From assembly GCF_000159015.1 (NCBI RefSeq), contig NZ_DS999545.1, positions 1 through 64,000 on the forward strand: DNA of 64,000 bases, given 5' to 3'. Shown here piece by piece: positions 57,077-64,000 of the stretch. This DNA comes from Gleimia coleocanis DSM 15436 (lineage in GTDB: Bacteria; Actinomycetota; Actinomycetes; Actinomycetales; Actinomycetaceae). A model generated the notes under the pieces. That model was not told the DNA's origin. It made no database searches and saw only the letters and a list, made by a program, of their open reading frames with translations. How positions within the stretch are numbered: the first letter of the stretch is position 1; each line of letters starts with the position of its first letter. The position numbers were made by a program, and so were the translations under genes.

Positions 57077-58006
57077 TTGAGCGACCAGCCTGTATTTGGG
57101 CAGCGTCAAGAAAACTACGAATGGATCGCCTGCTATCGTCACCCACGAGAGCAGGCGATTTCCAAATGTAAACGCTGCCAACGTGACACTTGTTTAAGCT
57201 GTACTATTCCCACGGAAGTATCTACTATCTGCGCTGAATGTGCGGGAGAAGTCAGTAAACCACTGAAGATTTACAGTGGTGGTAAAACCCAGGCGCCTCA
57301 GCCAGCGGCAGCCGTAAAAACTGCTAAAAATAAGGTTTTTGCAAAGTTAGGTTACTCTGTCACTAACGTAATTATCGCTATTACGGTGGCAACGTCACTA
57401 TTAGCTATGTTGATTCCAGCGGTGGGAAACTTCTTGTTCTTTAACCCGATTTTAGGTTATAAGGAGCCGTGGCGTTTCCTCACGGTCATGCTGGTACATG
57501 GTGGTTTGATTCATTTAGCTTTGAACATGTATTCACTGTATTTAGTGGGAAATTCCTTAGAGAGAGTACTGGGTACTTATCGTTATTTAGCGCTGTATGT
57601 AGCATCTGGTTTGGGTGGTTCTTTGGCAGTTTTGCTATGGGCAATGGTTTCGTTAGATTCCTTTTACCATGTGACGGTGGGTGCTTCAGGGGCAATTTTC
57701 GGCTTATTCGCAGCGGTTTATGTGGTGCAGCGAAAAAGTGGCATGGATGCGCGTGCTATGGGTATTTTGCTGGCTGTTAATTTGGCTTTAGGGTTCACTA
57801 TTTCTAATGTGTCGTGGCAAGGGCATTTGGGCGGCATGATCGTGGGAGCGTTAATGTCCTTAGCATTGTTGCGTTTTGCTTTGCCTCGGCCCGGCTGGTT
57901 AGCGTCGGAAGTTTCGCGTCGCACGCATTTGGTGGTGGCGGTGACTTTTATTTTGCTAGTGGCAGCGATTACTGCGGTTTATTGGCTGCTGGTTGCGGGG
58001 ATTTAG
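57077..58006 (+). CDS. Rhomboid intramembrane serine protease with N-terminal zinc-binding domain
   Basis: 309 residues from a TTG. Residues 19-55 carry a B-box-like zinc set Cys19, His22, Cys31, Cys34, Cys39, Cys42, Cys52, Cys55. Six membrane helices follow; HGGLIHLALNMYSL (His141, His146, Asn150), catalytic Ser204 in GASGAIFG and His250 in GHLGG are all present, so it should be active. Substrates unknown. Coupled to the cyclophilin gene. Confidence 0.92.
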   Translation: MSDQPVFGQRQENYEWIACYRHPREQAISKCKRCQRDTCLSCTIPTEVSTICAECAGEVSKPLKIYSGGKTQAPQPAAAVKTAKNKVFAKLGYSVTNVIIAITVATSLLAMLIPAVGNFLFFNPILGYKEPWRFLTVMLVHGGLIHLALNMYSLYLVGNSLERVLGTYRYLALYVASGLGGSLAVLLWAMVSLDSFYHVTVGASGAIFGLFAAVYVVQRKSGMDARAMGILLAVNLALGFTISNVSWQGHLGGMIVGALMSLALLRFALPRPGWLASEVSRRTHLVVAVTFILLVAAITAVYWLLVAGI

Positions 58007-58017
58007 TTTTTATTTTC

Positions 58018-58060
58018 CCGAGGGCGCCTAGCTTAACTTTGAGTTAAGGTAGGCGCTTTT
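58018..58060 (+). terminator. Terminator after rhomboid gene, preceded by CCGAGGGCG
   Basis: 15-bp stem (58024-58038 and 58042-58056, one mismatch) with a three-base loop, followed by TTTT. The motif copy 58018-58026 overlaps the 5' edge of the stem. Confidence 0.85.
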
Positions 58061-58399
58061 TCGTGCGTTTAAGTGGTGGGATTTTTGTATTCATTCGACT
58101 TATCGTATGAAGAATTGTCCAAAAACATACCTGTGAAGGAAACTGTATATCCACAGTTATACACATTCCTGTCCACAGCTTGGGGAAAACTACATGGATG
58201 TAGTTTCCTCAAATTGTGGGAAAACCTGTGGATAATTCACAGAATGGCTGTATACGGGGAAAAGTTATTTACACTTATCCACAGGAGTGGGGAGTAGTGA
58301 GGACAAATGGCGAAACTGAAAATTTTGACCATTTACCGCTAACTACCAGTAAAATAAATTTCAGAAACTACGACGTTTAACATCAACGAAAGCAGAGCT
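58061..58399 (+). promoter_or_regulatory. DnaA-box cluster upstream of secreted coiled-coil gene
   Basis: Gap with no gene. Perfect DnaA boxes at 58227-58235 (minus) and 58275-58283 (plus); one-mismatch boxes at 58147-58155 and 58157-58165. A 10-bp palindromic element CTACATGGATGTAG (58190-58203) lies between. Role unknown. Confidence 0.7.
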
Positions 58400-59389
58400 G
58401 TGAACTGGTTAAAGACTCTAACTGCCGAAGCGCGGGCCCTAATAGCTACCGGCATCGCAGTTATCCTGGTTCTCATCACCGGGGGAATCGGCTACTACTA
58501 CGCCACCGCTGAAAATAGAGAAGACTGCGGATCCCTCACCAAAGAACTAGAATCCCTCAACACAGAGTTTGCGAACTCTAAAGAAACCGCAGAAACTTTC
58601 ATTGCGGGCTTGGAAGAAACCAAACACGCTGCTGGATTCACCACTTTCAGCACCGGAAAACACGGCGTAGAAGAAGTACAAGCAGCCATCAGTAAATATG
58701 AGACTGAAATTCCAGCCTGTAAAACTACCGAAGATCATCGTCAATTAAAAGCTCTCATCGAATCCAATACCATAGGCATTAAAGAACTCGACAACGCAAT
58801 CACCAACTTAGAACAGTCCCTCCAGGACTACCAAGTACGAACTCTAGACCTAACCGTAGACAAAAAACTCGAACAATTACGAGCCGCTAAAATCACTATT
58901 GCTGGCGCATTAGAACGTGGCAAACATATGGAAGCCTTCGCCACTTCAGAATTCGGTAAAAAACTGGTTGCCCAAGCGCAGGCGGTAATCACCCAAATTG
59001 AGGGAAAGATTGCTGAATACTCACAAAAAACCGACGACATTAGTAAGTTAGAAGAACGCCTCACAAAAATAGAAGCTGACAGCGCGTTAATCACCTCAGC
59101 TAACGATACTGCCGGACAGATTGAAAAAGCCTTAGCAAGTTACGTGAAACCACTGCAAACCACCGATCCTGAGAAGGAAAAAGAAGAAAAAGAAAAAGCT
59201 GAGAAGGAAAAGGAAGAGAAAGAAAAAACCGACAAGCCTGCCTCAGCTCCGACCGTTGACGTGGACATTGTCTGGTACGGCGAAGACTGCGGTGGTGACA
59301 CCTTCGAATACCGTAAGAGCTACGGGTGGGACGCAGGAAGCGCCGCAGAACACGCAAAAGCCAACTGCAAGTCCTCTCACGCACCATAA
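58400..59389 (+). CDS. Exported coiled-coil protein with Cys-containing C-terminal domain
   Basis: 329 residues from a GTG. One N-terminal membrane helix (about 15-33), then about 210 residues of predicted coiled coil, a Lys/Glu repeat tract (KEKEEKEKAEKEKEEKEK) and a small terminal domain with Trp, Tyr and two Cys (VWYGEDCGG ... AKANCK). Unrecognised; the layout suggests a surface or wall-spanning protein. Preceded by the DnaA-box cluster. Confidence 0.65.
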   Translation: MNWLKTLTAEARALIATGIAVILVLITGGIGYYYATAENREDCGSLTKELESLNTEFANSKETAETFIAGLEETKHAAGFTTFSTGKHGVEEVQAAISKYETEIPACKTTEDHRQLKALIESNTIGIKELDNAITNLEQSLQDYQVRTLDLTVDKKLEQLRAAKITIAGALERGKHMEAFATSEFGKKLVAQAQAVITQIEGKIAEYSQKTDDISKLEERLTKIEADSALITSANDTAGQIEKALASYVKPLQTTDPEKEKEEKEKAEKEKEEKEKTDKPASAPTVDVDIVWYGEDCGGDTFEYRKSYGWDAGSAAEHAKANCKSSHAP

Positions 59390-59405
59390 CAAATAAAATC
59401 AAAAA

Positions 59406-59443
59406 GGTTGGGGCGCACGAATCTTCATTCGTGCGCCCCAACC
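59406..59443 (+). terminator. Terminator after coiled-coil gene
   Basis: Perfect 17-bp stem (59406-59422 and 59427-59443), four-base loop. A-run on the left side; may also serve the minus-strand operon. Confidence 0.85.
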
Positions 59444-59526
59444 CTATACGCTAAGCTAAACCAGCACTACCCACCTACATGGGCAAACCAGTGCTCAAAA
59501 TAAAATAAGTAGCTTTAAACACCGCC

Positions 59527-59682
59527 CTAGGAAACAGTTGATTCACTCAAACCAAAATAATCCTGCGCCCAAGGAAAACCCCAAGTCAGCAACGCGTAAG
59601 CTACTAAACCAATCAAAACAATAGACTCAATAACTTTAAACCAAGTTGGTCCTGGCAAGTGTCGAAAAATCCAACCGTACAT
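59527..59682 (-). CDS. Small membrane protein downstream of sortase E
   Basis: 51 residues: MYGWIFRHLPGP, then one membrane helix (TWFKVIESIVLIGLVAYALL) and a short tail with WGFPWAQ. Starts six bases past the sortase stop, in the same operon. Its length is well below the usual gene-calling limits. Similar tiny proteins with an N-terminal RxLPGP and FPW motif sit next to class E sortase genes in Actinobacteria, as far as I recall; function unknown. Confidence 0.75.
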   Translation of the reverse strand: MYGWIFRHLPGPTWFKVIESIVLIGLVAYALLTWGFPWAQDYFGLSESTVS

Positions 59683-59688
59683 TCTCAA

Positions 59689-60459
59689 TCATTCCTTAAT
59701 CATGTTGGAAAGTTCCTTCGGGATACCACTCTCACGAGGAACCCAGTGAACAAACTTGGTGTACACAATATAACGATGCGTATTACCCCAAATAGGATCA
59801 CAAGTCGTTAACGTCAGCAAACGCTCCGTAGGCTGCTCACCCAACTTCCAAGGCACCGGCTCTAAAACCTCAACATCAGTTGGATTCACAATCTCCCAAC
59901 TATCCACCTCATAGACCAAGAAGTTATCCTTCGTAGCCGCAACTACGCGGTCACCCTTCTTTAACTTATGCACATTCTGGAAAGCATTACCATAAGACAA
60001 ACGGTGCGCAGCCACAGCAAAGTTACCCAAATCGCCCAACTGCTGAGTATCCGAATAGTGACCCGCCTTTGCAGCGTTAATAATATCTAAGCCAGTACCC
60101 TCGGCAATCGGAATCTCCTTATTCCAGGAAGGAACATACAAAGTGCCCAGATTTTCGCCGTAAACACCCTTTTCGCTAACCGGTGGCGCATCAGTACGAG
60201 GCTCACCAATCTTTAACTTATTACCAACCCGAGGCAAAGGTTTAGCATCCTTCTCAAACTCCGCAATCGCCTTATCTGCAACCGCGCTAACTTCCCAGGA
60301 AGTCCACACAATCTGCCAGAAAACAAATAAGCCCAAAATCAAGGAAATCGTAATCAGAATTTCCCCAATCACACCGATAAACTGGGCGAACAACGGCGGT
60401 TTCTTTTTCTTATGTCTGCCACCGGTGCGACGACCGGTATCAGCGTGGCGTGGAGTCAT
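59689..60459 (-). CDS. Class E sortase
   Basis: Membrane transpeptidase that anchors surface proteins to peptidoglycan. 256 residues: basic N-terminal segment, membrane helix (about 30-55), catalytic His152 in AAHRLSYG, Cys220 in TLTTCDP and Arg229. The TLTTCDP motif marks class E (LAxTG-preferring in other Actinobacteria). Between the DUF881 gene (20-base overlap) and the 51-residue membrane protein. Confidence 0.93.
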   Translation of the reverse strand: MTPRHADTGRRTGGRHKKKKPPLFAQFIGVIGEILITISLILGLFVFWQIVWTSWEVSAVADKAIAEFEKDAKPLPRVGNKLKIGEPRTDAPPVSEKGVYGENLGTLYVPSWNKEIPIAEGTGLDIINAAKAGHYSDTQQLGDLGNFAVAAHRLSYGNAFQNVHKLKKGDRVVAATKDNFLVYEVDSWEIVNPTDVEVLEPVPWKLGEQPTERLLTLTTCDPIWGNTHRYIVYTKFVHWVPRESGIPKELSNMIKE

Positions 60460-61180
60460 TATTTAACACTTTCACGAAGTCATAATCAGTTTTCGTTTTA
60501 AATCTCTTAATAACAATATCCGAAGACTCTTGGACTTGGAAACCTAAATGATATCTATTCACATATTGTTGGAAAACTCTAATAGAATCATCTTTATCCA
60601 AAGAATTTAACAGTTTTTGCGGGTTCCCAATCGCCGTAATCACAAACGGAGGAGAATGCAACTCGCCATTAATGTTAATGACGTTGCCAACGCAACGCAC
60701 CATAGTATCAGGCTTAACTTCAATCCCTTGAATCCCGACAACCTCAGCGCCACCCGCCCACATAGCGTTAAAAACAGACTCAATATCTCCCTGGTGAATC
60801 ACCAAGTCATCGGCAGAAGCCCCCTGCGGTAAAGACTCAGTATAAGGCGCATCAGATAAAGCAACGCTAATCCCCGGACCTTGAAAACCCACCGGCGGAT
60901 TTAAAACCAACCCATTATTTAGTCGATTAGTTTCTGCAGTTAGCTGTTTAACTTCTTCCTCATAATCAGAAACTTCTTTAGCTAAAACGTCGATTTCGCC
61001 TTCCTTATGGCGCACTAAAGTTGGTAAATCAACATCATGGCGACCGGGCTGGGAAGCAGTATTAGAATTCGCAGTAGTTACAAAGAGCAAGCCACTGGCA
61101 CACAAAACGCTGAACTGGATCACCGCAGACCGCAGATTAAAACCAGTTTCACGTTTGTGATTGCTCACTCTTAGAGCCAC
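60440..61180 (-). CDS. DUF881 membrane protein
   Basis: 246 residues: one membrane helix (about 18-42), coiled coil (about 60-95), then the DUF881 core with SDAPYTESLPQG, DLVIHQGDIESVFNAMWAGGAEVVGIQG and VRCVGNVININGELHSPPFVITAIG. Function unknown; DUF881 genes typically lie beside crgA and sortase E in Actinobacteria. Confidence 0.88.
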   Translation of the reverse strand: MALRVSNHKRETGFNLRSAVIQFSVLCASGLLFVTTANSNTASQPGRHDVDLPTLVRHKEGEIDVLAKEVSDYEEEVKQLTAETNRLNNGLVLNPPVGFQGPGISVALSDAPYTESLPQGASADDLVIHQGDIESVFNAMWAGGAEVVGIQGIEVKPDTMVRCVGNVININGELHSPPFVITAIGNPQKLLNSLDKDDSIRVFQQYVNRYHLGFQVQESSDIVIKRFKTKTDYDFVKVLNNDSTPR

Positions 61181-61288
61181 CTCTCCATAGATTAGAGTTT
61201 TACTGATACCCTAAAATTAAGTATTGATTGTAAGCTGATGGGTTTCAAGTGGAACACTGAAAATCCTTAGTATAGAAAGGTAATTTAA

Positions 61289-61555
61289 GTGCCTGTTTCT
61301 AAAAAACGTAAGAAGAACCACCGCGAGGTACATGCAGATACTGACATCACTCCATCATGGGTTGATGAGATTCCACTATCTCCATCCTGGTGGGCACCAG
61401 TATTCGTAACCTTGCTTTGCTTAGGTCTGCTGGTAATGGTGGTTTACTACATGTCCGGCGCACAGTACCCAATTCCAGGCATCGGCCACTGGAACATGGC
61501 AGTAGGTATGGGGCTAATGCTAATTGGTTTTGCCATGACCTTACGTTGGCGCTGA
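61289..61555 (+). CDS. crgA: Cell division protein CrgA
   Basis: 88 residues from a GTG with AAAGG upstream; two membrane helices and a short loop, with the family motif PSWWAPVFVTLLCLGL and PGIGHWNMAVGMGLM. CrgA coordinates septation and recruits wall-synthesis proteins in mycobacteria and streptomycetes. Followed by the motif-built terminator. Confidence 0.93.
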   Translation: MPVSKKRKKNHREVHADTDITPSWVDEIPLSPSWWAPVFVTLLCLGLLVMVVYYMSGAQYPIPGIGHWNMAVGMGLMLIGFAMTLRWR

Positions 61556-61570
61556 AAATAAAGTTTTAAA

Positions 61571-61606
61571 AAGCGCCCTCGGGAATTTTCCCGAGGGCGC
61601 TTCTTT
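61571..61606. terminator. Terminator made of two inverted CCGAGGGCG motifs
   Basis: Perfect 15-bp stem (61571-61585 and 61588-61602). Its arms are the two motif copies (61574-61582 and 61591-61599), with T-rich run TTCTTT after it, between convergent crgA and pknB. Confidence 0.9.
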
Positions 61607-61619
61607 CTAACTAACCGGC

Positions 61620-63455
61620 CTAGTTACCAGGTTTGGTTTTATCTGGGTCAGCGGGGGCATCAACAGGATTTTCTGACCTATCAGGATTAGTATTATCCTT
61701 TTCAGGTGCAGGAGCAGGCTCAGGTTTAGCTACAGCCACATCTACCGTTACTGAAGTGCGCGTAGGTAAAACCCCCTGAGGGCTAACTGCTAAAACCGTT
61801 CCGACAGGCTGATCATTAGTCTCAACCTGCCTTTCAACTACTTTCAAATCCAAAGCCTCCAAAGTGCCGCGGACCTCTTCAAGTGACTTACCAACAAGGT
61901 CGCCAGGAACCTGGACGTTACCAGAAGCAATGAAAATGTTAATGGAACTACCCTTAGTGACCGTTGCACCAATTTCAGGATCAGACTTCAAAATACGATC
62001 CTTTGGTTCGCCCAACTCGTCCAAACGATCAACTTCACCAATCTTCAAACCTACGGACTTAAGCACTTCGCGTGCCTGGTCTTGGCTCATACCCTTAATG
62101 TTCGGAACCACCAGGGAAGCCGGGCCACTAGAAATCTGCAAATGTACCTTAGATTTCTTCTTAACCTTAGTGCCCGGTTCAGGATCGGCAGAAATTACCT
62201 TCCCCTCTTCAACATCATCACTGGCAACCTTCTCACCCTGCACGCCTTCCAAACCAGCCTTAGCTAAAGCCCGCCGAGCGTCAGCGAAATCAACATTAAT
62301 AATGCCAGCAGGAACTTCCACTAGCTCCTCAGTAGGCTTATTCGCAGCAGAGCTACCTAAAGCCCACCACAACCCCACACCAGCCAAAACTATAGTCACA
62401 AACGCAAGGGTCAGCCACAGCCACAGATTAGACTTCTTCTTTTCTGCACCAACACGTTTACCAGGTACCGCTGGTAAGTCAGTAGCGGTATCAGAAACAC
62501 TCGCATTCGCAGCTATCAAAGTCTGAGTCGGTTGCATAGCTGCCAGCGTTACGGTAGAAGCCTCCCAAGAAGCCACGCTTGGAGCTGCAATCGCAGAACC
62601 AGCTAAAGCTCGTTCCAAATCCAGACGCATTTGCGCCGCCGAAGAATAACGATCCTGCTTATTCTTAGCCAAAGACTTTAAAACTACCCGGTCAATCGCA
62701 TCAGGAATATCATGCGTTACCGACGACGGGGTCGGTGGCATCTCAGAAACATGCTGATAAGCCACAGCCACCGCAGAATCACCCTTAAAAGGAGGGCGTC
62801 CAGTCAGCAACTCAAACAATACACAACCAGTGGAATAAAGATCAGAACGCGCATCTACAACCTCTGCACGAGCCTGCTCGGGAGACAAATACTGAGCCGT
62901 ACCGACCACGGCATTAGTCTGCGTCATCGTTGCCTGCGAATCAGCCATGGCGCGGGCAATACCGAAGTCCATAACCTTAACCTTGCCGGTATTAGTCAAC
63001 ATAATGTTACCCGGCTTAATATCACGATGAACAAAACCCTGCGTATGAGAATATTCCAAAGCAGAAAGCACACCAGAAATAATCTCTACTGCCTCATCAA
63101 TCGGTACCGGAGTTCCACCCACCAACAAGTCACGGACAGTGTGTCCCTCCACGTACTCCATCACAATGTAAGGCACTGAAACTACAGAACCATCCGGCAA
63201 CTGCAGGTTTTCTTCACTAGTGTCATACACTGCCACAATATTCGGGTGGTTCAAAGAAGCAGCAGCCTGCGCCTCACGCCGGAAACGCGTTTGGAAAATA
63301 GCATCCTGAGCTAAGTCCGTGCGCAGCATCTTAATCGCCACAATCCGTGAAAGGCGAGTATCAAACCCCAGATGAACCTGAGCCATGCCACCACGCCCAA
63401 TCAGCGTGCGCACCTCATAGCGTCCACCCAGCAGAGTAGGCTGTGAACTTACCAT
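61620..63455 (-). CDS. pknB: Serine/threonine protein kinase with PASTA domains
   Basis: Membrane receptor kinase that senses muropeptides. 611 residues: kinase with GRGGMAQVHLG, Lys42, HRDIKPGN (Asp145), DFG (163-165); membrane helix 343-366; three PASTA repeats outside (about 385-448, 449-518, 519-585); a Pro/Asp tail. The upstream gene overlaps its ATG. Near crgA, as in other Actinobacteria. Confidence 0.96.
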   Translation of the reverse strand: MVSSQPTLLGGRYEVRTLIGRGGMAQVHLGFDTRLSRIVAIKMLRTDLAQDAIFQTRFRREAQAAASLNHPNIVAVYDTSEENLQLPDGSVVSVPYIVMEYVEGHTVRDLLVGGTPVPIDEAVEIISGVLSALEYSHTQGFVHRDIKPGNIMLTNTGKVKVMDFGIARAMADSQATMTQTNAVVGTAQYLSPEQARAEVVDARSDLYSTGCVLFELLTGRPPFKGDSAVAVAYQHVSEMPPTPSSVTHDIPDAIDRVVLKSLAKNKQDRYSSAAQMRLDLERALAGSAIAAPSVASWEASTVTLAAMQPTQTLIAANASVSDTATDLPAVPGKRVGAEKKKSNLWLWLTLAFVTIVLAGVGLWWALGSSAANKPTEELVEVPAGIINVDFADARRALAKAGLEGVQGEKVASDDVEEGKVISADPEPGTKVKKKSKVHLQISSGPASLVVPNIKGMSQDQAREVLKSVGLKIGEVDRLDELGEPKDRILKSDPEIGATVTKGSSINIFIASGNVQVPGDLVGKSLEEVRGTLEALDLKVVERQVETNDQPVGTVLAVSPQGVLPTRTSVTVDVAVAKPEPAPAPEKDNTNPDRSENPVDAPADPDKTKPGN

Positions 63456-64000
63456 TTTTGAACCTCCGAAGGGGTGTTATCCAAAGAAACGGACAAATTC
63501 TGTGAAGCCGGGTCCAATAACCCGAATGCTTCAAAAATCGGTTGGAAAGAACCCGCCGCAAGCGACTGGAACTTCGCATAAGCAAAAAGTAGGGTAAAAC
63601 AAATCAAGAACACCGCGAAAGTTAACCCCAACATCTCCCATACGGACATGCTTGGCTCAACCGCACTATGGCGCCACGGCCCCTCAGACCTAGTTTTTGC
63701 CCGCTTCCCATAAATTGGACCATACGGGCTAAACAAGTACCTTAACTCAGGATTCTGTCGAGCAGAATGAGTACGACGAGTCCGCATAGCTCTAGTTTCG
63801 GGCGTATTATTCGTGGACGTCCCCACAGAAGTACCAGGACGAGTAGGCAACTTCCGGCGGCGACCCGGAACCTCCTGACCACGGCGAGTAGCTAACCTAC
63901 CGGTACGTTGCCGCTCAGCGCCCTCGGAAGGAAGCGTAAGAGGACGAGGCGCTACCGAAACTCCCAAAGATTTCGCCAGCTTCGTCAAATCCTTAATCAC
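63449..64000 (-). CDS. C-terminal part of a membrane protein, probably PknA-like kinase
   Basis: At least 183 residues; the gene runs past the window edge, so the true start is unseen. The visible part is a basic, Arg/Thr/Pro-rich disordered region with a membrane helix (about 123-145 of the visible part) and a short outer tail. No kinase motif is in view. Position just before pknB, overlapping its start by seven bases, suggests the kinase PknA, whose C-terminal half is similar in layout (inference). Confidence 0.5.
   Translation of the reverse strand: MIKDLTKLAKSLGVSVAPRPLTLPSEGAERQRTGRLATRRGQEVPGRRRKLPTRPGTSVGTSTNNTPETRAMRTRRTHSARQNPELRYLFSPYGPIYGKRAKTRSEGPWRHSAVEPSMSVWEMLGLTFAVFLICFTLLFAYAKFQSLAAGSFQPIFEAFGLLDPASQNLSVSLDNTPSEVQKW

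Overview
The window is a chromosomal replication-origin region from a high-G+C Gram-positive (Actinobacteria) lineage with unusually moderate base composition. The gene order NUDIX hydrolase - DUF6049 protein - long MurJ - trxB - trxA, then parB-parA-rsmG-jag-yidC-yidD-rnpA-rpmH | dnaA - dnaN - recF - DciA - gyrB - gyrA - DUF3566 - tRNA-Ile/Ala, then cyclophilin, rhomboid, class E sortase, CrgA and PknB, is the classical actinobacterial origin layout. The A+T level, duplicated small membrane proteins and mixed lifestyle genes suggest a low-GC Actinomycetaceae-like, host-associated organism; that placement is inference. No phage, insertion sequence, rRNA or CRISPR array was seen.

Layout. 1-6.4 kb: a membrane protein and copper nitrite reductase pair, a phosphatidylcholine-synthase-like enzyme, an orphan membrane protein and an acyl-CoA-synthetase-like ligase. 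6.5-9.3 kb: lipoate synthesis (lipA, lipB) and a GntR regulator. 9.5-14 kb: glpD, an orphan, an FMN reductase and a pyridoxal kinase. 14-19 kb: dnaB, a MATE transporter and the rpsF-ssb-rpsR-rplI operon. 19-24.5 kb: class A PBP, gnd, cca. 24.7-34.2 kb: NUDIX-DUF6049-murJ, trxB-trxA, aminotransferase, D-Ala-D-Ala-ligase-like. 34.3-41.7 kb: two small membrane proteins, parB-parA with four parS sites, rsmG to rpmH. 41.6-47 kb: dnaA, dnaN, recF, dciA with DnaA boxes on both sides of dnaA. 47-54 kb: gyrB, gyrA, DUF3566, three tRNAs and an RclA-like reductase. 54-64 kb: lipoprotein hydrolase, helical membrane protein, cyclophilin, rhomboid protease, secreted coiled-coil protein, DUF881-sortase E-small protein, crgA, pknB and the end of a probable second kinase.

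Two things stand out beyond the genes. First, the nonamer CCGAGGGCG (extended form TTYCCGAGGGCG) occurs 15 times exactly, in both orientations, inside genes and in intergenic ends, and is used as an inverted pair to build a terminator after crgA; this behaves like the DNA uptake sequences of Neisseria or Haemophilus, not like any element I know from Actinobacteria. Second, perfect DnaA boxes (TTATCCACA) form clusters not only around dnaA but also upstream of dnaB (four perfect boxes), upstream of gyrB, and upstream of a secreted coiled-coil protein at 58.4 kb, implying a DnaA-titration or DnaA-regulation network spread over at least 43 kb. A parS site is also the core of a perfect 44-bp palindrome that lies at the end of a transcription unit.
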